From Isoperla grammatica (lineage: Eukaryota > Arthropoda > Insecta > Plecoptera > Perlodidae): DNA of 64,000 bases. Both the position numbers and the translations under genes were made by a program. The number at the start of each line of letters is the position of its first letter. Position 1 is the first letter of the stretch. The notes below the pieces were generated by a model that did not search any database, was not told the DNA's origin, and saw nothing but the letters and a program-made list of their open reading frames with translations. Below, piece after piece: positions 19,280 to 29,600 of the stretch. The stretch is taken from the NCBI GenBank assembly GCA_945910005.1, contig OX246746.1:43725690-43789689 (forward strand), in the 5' to 3' direction.

Positions 19280-20408
19280 GAGAAAACTCGCTTTGTCAAT
19301 GAACTTGCGTCATACTATGACACACATAAGAACAAGAATGCTATACTGGTTGGGGATATAAATATTGATGTATTGGATGTTTTTGATAATAGTGTACAAC
19401 TGTATGAGAATGAACTGTCTAGATATGGGTTTTTGAAATGTATTACGGAGGCAACTAGAGAGGAAAGTTTATCAGGTAAGCTGACAAGGTCTTGCATTGA
19501 TCACGCATTTGTTAGAGGTGATGTAAATAACGTGGATGCGGCAATATTCACCTCAAAAGTAAGCGACCACTACATGGTAATGTTAGCCTTGGACTATGGC
19601 ACAGTTGATATGCAGCGTTCTAGGGAGACAAATAAGTTGTGTATGGATGAAAATAAATTATACCAAACTTTGAAATCTGTGCAATGGGGTGACCTAGATG
19701 CTTACGATAACTGTTCCGATCTATACAATGCCATTGAAGAAATATTCAACAATGCTTATACATCTAGTGCGTTCTTTAAACATTTCAAGGTTAACTAACA
19801 GAACAAATAAAGAATGGATAACGGATGAGATACGTATATTAGTAAAACGTAGGGATAGTTGTTTTCACAAATGGAAAAACGGTAAGCTTCTAAGCCCGTT
19901 AAATGAAATATATAGATGTGAATATAAACAATTGAGAAACGTGGTTAATAATGAGATTAAAAAAACTAAAAACGAGTTTTATCAGCGTAAGTTTGCACAC
20001 TATAAAAATGACATAAAAAAAACCTGGCAGACTATTAATAACTTATTAGGGAAAAAGCCTAAAGATTCCGTTGATGAAATTGTTGATAAATACCTGGGGA
20101 AAATACACACGCGGGAGGAAAATGCAGACGGGTTTGTTAATAGTTTTGTGGATGGAGTTGAAAACATACAGCATTCTTGTAGTAAAAAGGTGTGTCCACA
20201 AACCGACGATAGGTCGCAAGTTCAATCTTTTTTTATGCCAAAAGTATCTGCGAGGGAGGTTGCGGGAATCATTAATGGAATGGAGCGCAAACAACCCGGT
20301 ATCGATCGGAGAAGTGGCCTCCTCTTGATATTCTGTCGTTGCTGCCCAATGTTTTCAGAATGGTCTATATAATCGTAAACTCCCGTTTACGCGCACTTTT
20401 TAAAAAGT
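19280..20408 (+). pseudogene. Outer LINE ORF2, continuation: endonuclease C-terminus and start of RT
   Basis: It resumes the frame of 14723-15163 exactly at GAG (19280). Motifs seen: NAILVGDINIDVLD, LTRSCIDHAFVRGD (Asp-His of the endonuclease) and KVSDHYMVML. At about 19755-19795 the frame shifts by one and continues with LTNRTNKEWITDEIRILVKR and FHKWKN, the conserved pre-RT linker, up to RKQPGIDR. A second shift near 20310 leads to PPLDILSLLPNVFRMVYIIV, then a stop at 20406-20408. The catalytic RT core is absent. Confidence 0.65.
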
Positions 20409-22881
20409 AGCGAGAAGAAAATACTTAGGCGGGGCGAAGCGTCCTATGAGACAAAGAGACGTTGTCTACCCTGTATACAAATTTAATGAATACCATTATT
20501 ACACTTCTGCACAAGTTTATGCTTTCTGTCCTACATTTTCTTGTCTTCTGTGGCTCCCGCGAACGTTTGAATTTAGTTGACGGTGAAGGACTCGGTAACA
20601 CCCTCGCGCCGTCTACCGTAGTCCCTTGAAGTTGAATGGTTTAAACGTGTGGAGACAAACAGGCTTTTTGTCTCTTTCGCGCATGAGCAGAACGCTATTT
20701 TCGTCAGTTTTTCAAAAATATTTGAGACTTGTCTCACACACCAACTCTAAGCAGTGAACGCGGGCACATGCCGGACACTCGTTTCATAACACAATGGGAA
20801 ATTTGAGGGTACGGCCGTAACAGCATTCAGTAATAAACCTTCACGGTCTGTTTTTGTAAAATCTGATGACCCATACCCAACCCCATGTTTCTTGTCTTCA
20901 CATTTTTATGTTGAGGGTAAAACGATGGATACTTTAGTAACCAGTTCAAGGCAATCCTTTGACAATGCAAGGTGCGTGCGTCGTGGATTGTGTACAACAC
21001 AGTACGTAGAAGTGCAGTGCGGAAGTGTCTAATGTCCAAATAACGTGTGATTTCTACCCTTATTTTTTAATATTATTGTTTAAACTGTTAGTGACTAACG
21101 ATGTGCTCCGCCGAAAGTGATATTGTTGATTCTCGCCCTGGGCGATTCACAAATGTACGTTTTGCGTCAAACCCCCCCCCCCCCCCCCCTCTCATCAACA
21201 ACTGTTTTTTTTTTCGAAAGTACACTATTATCTATGTCTACCCTAATTTCAAGGCCACGCTTCGCCACTGCTTAGGCCTACTATAAATAGGTAGCTGTAG
21301 CGTCTATCAGTTGTTGGCTTAGGAATTTGTAAACGGTGACTTTGAAGTCGTCCTAGCACCGAGGCACATAATAAATTCATAAGGTTATTCCGAATCAGCC
21401 CTGTTGATTCTGTTGCTGTCCTTGGGTGCAATCGTCCCGTGACTTAGGAGAATTTTGACCCAAAAAAAATATGGACGTACGCAATTACCTTTTGTGTAAA
21501 TCTGCTATATTTGGTTTTGTAATTTGGGCAAGTGGTTTGATCAAAATATGCAGATTACCAAGAAGGGATGTGATGCACATCTTTTAGTGTTTGAGCGTAT
21601 ATGTATCACAGTTTTCAGGCCATTTTAGATCAGTACCATGCTCTAGTATCTATGTGAAAAAAAAAGAACTTAATAAAATATGAAGTTTGAAAATTGCTTT
21701 TTGCTCATAGACCAGCTCCCAGATAGGAAAAGAACACCCCCCCCCCCCCCCCCCCCCCCCCCACCACCACCATGCGGAAAAGTGGAGTCCCATATTTTTT
21801 GATAGGCTGGTTATTTTGGAGTAGACATACACCTTTTTGCCAGTTGGCCAGTAGTGGATGCGGGGGATCAAACGAGCAATTTCGGTCCAGTTTGACTTCT
21901 TTTTTGAAAAAGTAAAAACAAAATTATTTCCAGGGCATACAAGAAAATGAAAATGTGGATAAAACTTTATTTTCTATTCCTTACACGAATCAAAGGCCTT
22001 AAATAGATTTCATTCAACGATTTGGCCGTGATAAAATAAAAACAGTAAAAAATTCAATTTCAATCCATGTCTCTCTGGAACTTTGTTCTGTTGTGAATAA
22101 ATAAATAAATAAACAATGCTCAGTATAAGATTTGAATGACGCGCTCAATTTTCGTAATAAAGACCATCTAAACTTTCGTCATTATTTAGGCAAGGAGGCC
22201 AATTCTCCGGGAAGGGGGGGGGGGGGGGCACTTCTCCGGGGGTAGGAGGCCACTTCTCCGCTCGCGGTTTTAATTATAGGGGGGCCAGTTCTCCAGGGGC
22301 CAGTTCTCCGGTCACCACGATACACGATATAAGTAAATCAAGATTGGGGCAGAACACGTATTTACTACAAGAACTCTGCTGCACTCAATTTTTATCCGAT
22401 ATGGTTACTGCTCGTAATTTCTCATCAGCGTAAATTTGTAAACTAGATTGATGCAAAACATAATAATATGGTGATTGCAGGAGAGCTGTAAAGAGTAAAG
22501 CATGTCATGCCGGCGAGTGTACACTCACGTGGTGACGGTGACGAGTGATGAATCACGCACACCAACCACTCACAGCTACACACTCGCAAGGCATGATGGG
22601 TGATCTCAAACACGCTTATTTCTCGCACTAATTCATAAGATCCTAGTTCTGGACAGGCCACTGCGCGCTCACCCCTATATAGTGCAGAACTGAATCCTAT
22701 CGTCTAGGATAATGCTGGTGTATACTTGTAAACGGTGACTTTGGAGCCGTCATAGCAACCAAACACATATTACATTGTATATATTATGTCCACTGAAAAA
22801 CAGTTATTGGAACTAAGTGGGATAGCTTATAAATACTTATTTATAAAACATGACGCATGACGCATGGCACCACCGAAAATA
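20409..22881. other. Non-coding stretch with homopolymer C/G runs
   Basis: No convincing gene. It contains C18 (21172-21189), C26 (21737-21762) and G15 (22214-22228). It also holds a 32-bp direct repeat with three mismatches (21327-21358 and 22726-22757) and a cluster of GGCCAnTTCTCC-like motifs at 22198-22312. The frames in it are short and lack domain patterns. It could hold unrecognised ancient repeats. Confidence 0.5.
22198..22312 (+). repeat. Cluster of GGCCAnTTCTCCGG-like motifs
   Basis: Five copies in about 115 bp of a degenerate 14-mer (GGCCAATTCTCCGG, a copy starting GCACTTCTCC, GGCCACTTCTCC, and GGCCAGTTCTCC twice), separated by G-rich spacers of variable length. The irregular spacing argues against a simple satellite. 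Confidence 0.6.
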
Positions 22882-23607
22882 TGGTGTTTTCCAATGGACT
22901 GCACTCGAAACAAGACCAGTGCGCACTGAAACGTCACAGTGACGTAATGCACTTGACGAGTGGAGCAACTAGTGCAGCGCTCATTGGAACACGAAAATAA
23001 ACTCTGTGCAAAGATGGCCTCTTACTCGAGCGCGCCAAATGAAGAAGCGTAATTACTGTGGTTATTATAAATATTATTATGGGGTCCGATAATGCCGAAA
23101 TAATAACTAATGACGGTGTGTTGTGCAATGTGAATATTGCTGGTTATTTGCACAGTTATATAATATGCCTAGATCCCAGCATTTAGCCTACATAACCTAC
23201 AAATAGAAAAGGACGCATTGAAATTAGATTGCAATAGGGCCCTTGCTTTGTGTAGACCTATCCAATAGCTCTAGGCCTCAGAATGTAGCCCTGAATTTTT
23301 GGTTTAACTTCCTTAGGTTGCAACATTTGGAACAATATCATTTCGGCATCGCTGCTGTCAAAGGACTCAAGTAATTCCATCAACTAGTATATATCTCCCG
23401 CGTCTAATGCCGCCATCTTTGCACTGACTTGATTGCACTTCACTTGCCTCTGAACTGAGTGCGGCTCAGTGCGGCATTCGATGAGTGCAGTCCTCTATTG
23501 GAATACGAAATATTGCACTGAGTGGGCACCGAAAAGTCCATTGGAATACGATTGTGGGTAGCGGTGCGCACTCAGTACAGTCCAGTGCGCCCAATTGGAA
23601 AACACCA
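22882..23607. mobile_element. 726-bp non-autonomous TIR element with long imperfect arms
   Basis: The ends read TGGTGTTTTCCAATGG (left) and the reverse complement of TGGTGTTTTCCAATTGG (right), with ATA on both sides (22879-22881 and 23608-23610) as a possible 3-bp duplication. Both arms run inward through G/C-rich GTGCACT-type motifs and converge on the same 13-mer, GTGCAAAGATGGC (23006-23018; reverse complement at 23412-23424). The arms are thus about 137 and 196 bp. The right arm carries additional copies of ATTGGAATACGA. I see no transposase frame in the 393-bp centre. The superfamily is unknown. Confidence 0.65.
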
Positions 23608-23641
23608 ATAGATTTACGAAGAGTATCATTTTCATTTGACT

Positions 23642-23809
23642 TTATGTTGCTTTGAGACGTTTCTCGAATGTTTCTTTCCATAACCGGTGGATAAATGACC
23701 TCTTCCCGACTGCAGCGTCTCCGGCAAATATGATCTTGTAGGCGCAGTCTGGTGTACCTGAGATACCTCCGATAGGGGACAACTCAATGCCTGAATATAG
23801 CTCGTCGGA
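23642..23809 (-). pseudogene. Broken exon of a RASEF/Rab-like GTPase
   Basis: On the minus strand a good pyrimidine tract and acceptor (GTGTCCTTTGAG) precedes an open stretch encoding a linker and then YKIIFAGDAAVGKRSFIHRL. This matches the first beta strand and P-loop of the RASEF (Rab45)/CRACR2A-type GTPases, where AGDAAVGKSSF is usual. The P-loop residue after Lys is Arg instead of Ser/Thr, which normally binds magnesium. The frame meets TAA right after LKAT, just before the expected LG of the next segment, and no GT donor precedes the stop. It is probably a dead exon or gene fragment. The 22882-23607 element ends 34 bp away. Confidence 0.5.
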
Positions 23810-24102
23810 CTCAAAGGACACAAAACAAGGCACAATCAAGCTCAGCATAAAAACCCACAAATAAGGTAAAATACTACTTGTACAGGAAAATGAAAGTTTT
23901 GCTTGTATATTGTGACATGGTTAAAGAGTGGGGGATATGTTGCATTGTTACAAAATGTTACAACTGGCCTCACAGATTTAAATTGCTTTAACTTTGTCTC
24001 CTGTTTACAGAATAGCCGCTAGTTCCTACCATTTAATTGAAACAGGTTCATTGGGGATAATCTACGACCTTGGGCTGGATACCTGGGAATTAGTCGCACA
24101 TT

Positions 24103-24898
24103 GGGCGTGACTAATGAGGCTTGTGCAATCTACTCAGCGGAAGACTACCTTTACCTGCAACAGCGGGCGTGACTAATGAGGCTTGTGCAATCTACTCGGC
24201 GGAAGACTGCCTTTACCTACAACAGCGGGCGTGACTAATGAGGCTTGTGCACTCTACTAAGCGGAAGACTACCTTTACCTGCAACAGCGGGCGTGACTAA
24301 TGAGGCTTGTGCAATCTACTCAGCGGAAGACTACCTTTACCTACAACAGCGGGCGTGACTAATGAGGCTTGTGCAATCTACTCAGCGGAAGACTGCCTTT
24401 ACCTGCAACAGCGGGCGTGACTAATGAGGCTTGTGCAATCTACTCAGCGGAAGACTGCCTTTACCTGCAACAGCGGGCGTGACTAATGAGGCTTGTGCAA
24501 TCTACTCAGCGGAAGACTGCCTTTACCTGCAACAGCGGGCGTGACTAATGAGGCTTGTGCAATCTACTCAGCGGAAGACTACCTTTACCTGCAACAGCGG
24601 GCGTGACTAATGAGGCTTGTGCAATCTACTCAGCGGAAGACTGCCTTTACCTACAACAGCGGGCGTGACTAATGAGGCTTGTGCAATCTACTCAGCGGAA
24701 GACTGCCTTTACCTGCAACAGCGGGCGTGACTAATGAGGCTTGTGCAATCTACTCAGCGGAAGACTGCCTTTACCTGCAACAGCGGGCGTGACTAATGAG
24801 GCTTGTGCAATCTACTCAGCGGAAGACTACCTTTACCTGCAACAGCGGGCGTGACTAATGAGGCTTGTGCAATCTACTCAGCGAAAGACTACCTTTAC
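24103..24898 (+). repeat. 62-bp minisatellite, 13 copies
   Basis: Thirteen tandem units (the last cut to 52 bp), each starting GGGCGTGACTAATGAGGCTT. Neighbouring copies differ at one to three sites (GACTACC/GACTGCC, CTGCAAC/CTACAAC), so the array is young. I see no coding or RNA feature in the unit. Confidence 0.97.
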
Positions 24899-25032
24899 GA
24901 ATATGTACAAGAATGACAGATATCTGTTGATTTTATTTTAAGTAGAGTGCATACAGGAGGCTGAAGATAAGGATCTGAGGTGCGCAAGAGTTTGTCGTTA
25001 CCAATGAAAGTTTACTCAGTCATAGAATCTAA

Positions 25033-25647
25033 AGCCGCGTACACACTTGCGCGTTTCCGCGCGCCGCGAGCCGCGCCGTGCAACATTTCGGCGAACCACC
25101 CAGAGTCGGTATTTCGACGAACATCAAAGGGATGCGCGCGCACGTTGCAGCCAGTGTGGACGGGCGCGCGCGCGTTCGGACGCGCACCATGCCGGGCTGC
25201 ATCCACTACAATCTCTTTCGAGTTGCCATGCGTTGAACATGGAGTGGACATACGACTTATTGCTCAACTTAATCGAGGTATACAGAAAAAAAGAAGTTCT
25301 GTGGAAATGGAAGCACAAGGGCCATTTTAATCGGTTGATAAAGAATGATTCGTGGGAGAACATTTATGTTCAACTGATATTTTCTGTTGACGAGTGTCAA
25401 CAAAAAATTAAATCTTTGTTGTCTTCTTTGCGACGGGAGAAGGGGATAGTGAAAAAGAACCAACTATGTAGTTGGTCCAAGTACCAGATGAAGACTGCAG
25501 GCGTGGGGGCCACTTGGATCGCGCCACGAACCGCGCCACGAACTGCGCTACGAACCGCGCTACGAACCGCGCCTCGAACTGCGCCGCGATGAAATGTTGC
25601 ACGGCGCGGCTCGCGGCGCGCGGAAACGCGCAAGTGTGTACGCGGCT
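25033..25647 (+). mobile_element. 615-bp PIF/Harbinger-like element with 57-bp perfect TIRs
   Basis: The first 57 bp (25033-25089, starting AGCCGCGTACACACTTGCGC) and last 57 bp (25591-25647) are exact reverse complements. TAA flanks both sides (25030-25032, 25648-25650), the TWA duplication expected of PIF/Harbinger. The interior encodes a MADF-domain protein (25239-25592), the Myb/SANT-like accessory gene of such elements. The DDE transposase is missing, so this is a deletion derivative. Identical ends point to a recent insertion. Confidence 0.85.
25239..25592 (+). CDS. MADF (Myb/SANT-like) domain protein of a Harbinger-like element
   Basis: 117 codons from ATG. Residues 1-85 fit the MADF fold: LLLNLIEVYRKKEVLWKWKH (helix 1, with the conserved Leu-Trp), NDSWENIYVQLIFSVDECQQ (helix 2 with Trp), KIKSLLSSLRREKGIVKKN (helix 3, basic recognition helix), then CSWSKYQM. 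In PIF/Harbinger transposons this protein binds DNA and helps import the transposase. The C-terminal APRTAPRTALRT tail comes from a 12-bp tandem repeat and the stop lies at the edge of the right TIR, so the natural C-terminus has been replaced. The frame is also open upstream of this ATG through the left TIR; I chose the ATG just before the domain. Confidence 0.7.
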   Translation: MEWTYDLLLNLIEVYRKKEVLWKWKHKGHFNRLIKNDSWENIYVQLIFSVDECQQKIKSLLSSLRREKGIVKKNQLCSWSKYQMKTAGVGATWIAPRTAPRTALRTALRTAPRTAPR

Positions 25648-25650
25648 TAA

Positions 25651-26491
25651 GAGTTAGTCAAGGTTAACATAAATAATGGCTTCACGAGTTTGATACTTCG
25701 GTATAATTGATGCATGAATCGTATATATTTTTTGAATTTTAGTTTAGTTTGAAATCTTATAAGTAAAAATTGACTACAATTATTTACAAGTTATATACGA
25801 ATAGTTCGTAATAGTTTGTTGCCAATAAACGATTGGTATTTGAAATTGGGGCTCCCCAGCTGGCCGCTAATGGCTTATCTACGACAAAAGGATCTGTACA
25901 GTTGTTTCGGGACAAGTATAGCAGCATTTTGTTTATGTCTGCGGCTTAGTCAACAGTGTAGTATGACGATATTGCTCGTCATCAGGTCAGGAGCATTGAT
26001 AACTCGTCCGGGAACAGCTCTTTGTGCACTTTGCTAAATGAAGGGAAGTTTGTAACGACTACAACACCTGCTTTTATCCTGGTGGTACACATTCTACATC
26101 CCTAGCTTCCAAGTTCCACTACTTTCAGTATCATTCAAATCTGATCAGTTCAATTTGTAGCATCATCACTCACTTCTCACTTTTTATTTGTTTATTTCCC
26201 TCTATCTTTTCTCTTTGAATGTATTTCTCCCGAGAAGTACGTTTAAGGTGTTGCGCTGTAAGTTGTGACGTAAGGGTTGGGGATTATCAATTTTCGTAGA
26301 TTCAGGTAGGCCTACATTTGAAGATAATGTGAATTTGATTATGAATGCAGTTACAACTAAGGGTGACTATCCTCACGTAAGTATTCCCATAACGACCTCA
26401 GATCCTTAACTTACTGCCCTCTTTATATTAGCTAATACAAAGAAAATAAACAGATTCTTGGCGTTCTTTTACACATTCGTAAATGCAGTAT
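25651..26491. other. Single-copy-looking flank of the satellite array
   Basis: AT-rich DNA without a convincing gene. A 14-bp sequence TAAGGATCTGAGGT at 24968-24981 occurs inverted at 26395-26408; its meaning is unclear. Confidence 0.5.
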
Positions 26492-26611
26492 TCCGCTGTG
26501 TAGAGTACACACGTCTGTTGGCCCTGTCCGCACCGCTGTGTAGAGTACACACGTCTGTTGGCCCTGTCCGCACCGCTGTGTAGAGTACACACGTCTGTTG
26601 GCCCTGTCCGC
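26492..26611. repeat. Array edge: three 40-bp short monomers
   Basis: Three consecutive 40-bp units, each lacking the same contiguous 27 bp of the 67-bp monomer (from CGTTCCAGG to GGTCGT). The first full-length unit begins at 26612. This short form was not noticed elsewhere in the array. Confidence 0.85.
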
Positions 26612-29600
26612 ACCGCTGTGTAGAGTACAAACGTCTGTTGGCCCTGCCCGCCGTTCCAGGTAACCAACGGAAGGTCGTACCGCTGTGTAGAGTACACACG
26701 TCTGTTGGCCCTGTCCGCCGTTCCAGGTAACCAACGGAAGGTCGTACCGCTGTGTAGAGTACACACGTCTGTTGGCCCTGTCCGCCGTTCCAGGTAACCA
26801 ACGGAAGGTCGTACCGCTGTGTAGACTGTAGAGTACACACGTCTGTTGGCCCTGTCCGCCGTTCCAGGTAACCAACGGAAGGTCGTACCGCTGTGTAGAG
26901 TACACACGTCTATTGGCCCTGCCCGCCGTTCCAGGTAACCAACGGAAGGTCGTACCGCTGTGTAGAGTACACACGTCTATTGGCCCTGCCCGCCGTTCCA
27001 GGTAACCAGCGGAAGGTCGTACCGCTGTGTGAGTACACACGTCTGTTGGCCCTGCCCGCCGTTCCAGGTAGCCAACGGAAGGTCGTACCGCTGTGTAGAC
27101 TGTAGAGTACACACGTCTGTTGGCCCTGCCCGCCGTTCCAGGTAACCAACGGAAGGTCGTACCGCTGTGTAGAGTACACACGTCTGTTGGCCCTGTCCGC
27201 CGTTCCAGGTAACCAACGGAAGGTCGTACCGCTGTGTAGACTGTAGAGTACACACGTCTGTTGGCCCTGTCCGCCGTTCCAGGTAACCAACGGAAGGTCG
27301 TACCGCTGTGTAGACTGTAGAGTACACACGTCTGTTGGCCCTGTCCGCCGTTCCAGGTAACCAACGGAAGGTCGTACCGCTGTGTAGACTGTAGAGTACA
27401 CACGTCTGTTGGCCCTGTCCGCCGTTCCAGGTAACCAACGGAAGGTCGTACCGCTGTGTAGAGTACACACGTCTGTTGGCCCTGCCCGCCGTTCCAGGTA
27501 ACCAACGAAAGGTCGTACCGCTGTGTAGACTGTAGCGTACACACGTCTGTTAGCCCTGTCCGCCGTTCCAGGTAACCAACGGAAGGTCGTACCGCTGTGT
27601 AGAGTACACACGTCTGTTGGCCCTGTCCGCCGTTCCAGGTAACCAACGGAAGGTCGTACCGCTGTGTAGAGTACACACGTCTGTTAGCCCTGTCCGCCGT
27701 TCCAGGTAACCAACGGAAGGTCGTACCGCTGTGTAGAGTACACACGTCTATTGGCCCTGCCCGCCGTTCCAGGTAACCAGCGGAAGGTCGTACCGCTGTG
27801 TGAGTACACACGTCTGTTGGCCCTGCCCGCCGTTCCAGGTAGCCAACGGAAGGTCGTACCGCTGTGTAGAGTACACACGTCTGTTGGCCCTGTCCGCCGT
27901 TCCAGGTAACCAACGGAAGGTCGTACCGCTGTGTAGACTGTAGAGTACACACGTCTGTTGGCCCTGTCCGCCGTTCCAGGTAACCAACGGAAGGTAGTAC
28001 CGCTGTGTAGAGTACACACGTCTGTTGGCCCTGTCCGCCGTTCCAGGTAGCCAACGGAAGGTCGTACCGCTGTGTAGAGTACACACGTCTGTTGGCCCTG
28101 TCCGCCGTTCCAGGTAACCAACGGAAGGTCGTACCGCTGTGTAGAGTACACACGTCTGTTGGCCCTGTCCGCCGTTCCAGGTAACCAACGGAAGGTCGTA
28201 CCGCTGTGTAGACTGTAGAGTACACACGTCTGTTGGCCCTGTCCGCCGTTCCAGGTAACCAACGGAAGGTCGTACCGCTGTGTAGTACAAACGTCTGTTG
28301 GCCCTGCCCGCCGTTCCAGGTAACCAACGGAAGGTCGTACCGCTGTGTAGAGTACACACGTCTGTTGGCCCTGTCCGCCGTTCCAGGTAACCAACGGAAG
28401 GTCGTACCGCTGTGTAGAGTACACACGTCTGTTGGCCCTGTCGACCGTTCCAGGTAACCAACGGAAGGTCGTACCGCTGTGTAGAGTACACACGTCTGTT
28501 GGCCCTGTCCGCCGTTTCAGGTAACCAACGGAAGGTCGTACCGCTGTGTAGACTGTAGAGTACACACGTCTGTTGGCCCTGTCCGCCGTTCCAGGTAACC
28601 AACGAAAGGTCGTACCGCTGTGTAGAGTACACACGTCTATTGGCCCTGCCCGCCGTTCCAGGTAACCAACGGAAGGTCGTACCGCTGTGTAGAGTACACA
28701 CGTCTATTGGCCCTGCCCGCCGTTCCAGGTAACCAGCGGAAGGTCGTACCGCTGTGTGAGTACACACGTCTGTTGGCCCTGCCCGCCGTTCCAGGTAGCC
28801 AATGGAAGGTCGTACCGCTGTGTAGACTGTAGAGTACACACGTCTGTTGGCCCTGCCCGCCGTTCCAGGTAACCAACGGAAGGTCGTACCGCTGTGTAGA
28901 GTACACACGTCTGTTGGCCCTGTCCGCCGTTCCAGGTAACCAACGGAAGGTCGAACCGCTGTGTAGACTGTAGAGTACACACGTCTGTTGGCCCTGTCCG
29001 CCGTTCCAGGTAACCAACGGAAGGTCGTACCGCTGTGTAGAGTACACACGTCTGTTGGCCCTGTCCGCCGTTCCAGGTAACCAACGGAAGGTCGTACCGC
29101 TGTGTAGTGTACACACGTCTGTTGGCCCTGCCCGCCGTTCCAGGTAGCCAACGGAAGGTCGTACCGCTGTGTAGAGTACACACGTCTGTTGGCCCTGTCC
29201 GCCGTTCCAGGTAACCAACGGAAGGTAGTACCGCTGTGTAGTACACACGTCTGTTGGCCCTGTCCGCCGTTCCAGGTAACCAACGGAAGGTCGTACCGCT
29301 GTGTAGAGTACACACGTCTGTTGGCCCTGTCCGCCGTTCCAGGTAACCAACGGAAGGTCGTACCGCTGTGTAGACTGTAGAGTACACACGTCTGTTGGCC
29401 CTGTCCGCCGTTCCAGGTAACCAACGGAAGGTCGTACCGCTGTGTAGAGTACACACGTCTATTGGCCCTGCCCGCCGTTCCAGGTAACCAACGGAAGGTC
29501 GTACCGCTGTGTAGAGTACACACGTCTATTGGCCCTGCCCGCCGTTCCAGGTAACCAGCGGAAGGTCGTACCGCTGTGTGAGTACACACGTCTGTTGGCC

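Larger units (their letters stand above)
13741..20408 (+). mobile_element. CR1/L2-like LINE (outer element), interrupted and missing its 3' part
   Basis: The order is a short 5' leader with tandem GTTCAGT, ORF1 with PHD finger, a 43-bp gap, then ORF2 starting with an apurinic-type endonuclease. ORF2 is split at 15163 by the inner LINE (15164-19271) and resumes at 19280. It then runs through the endonuclease C-terminus and the region before RT, with two frame breaks, and is lost near 20408 soon after the start of the RT domain. Most of RT and the normal 3' UTR are absent, so a later deletion or rearrangement removed them. Confidence 0.7.
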
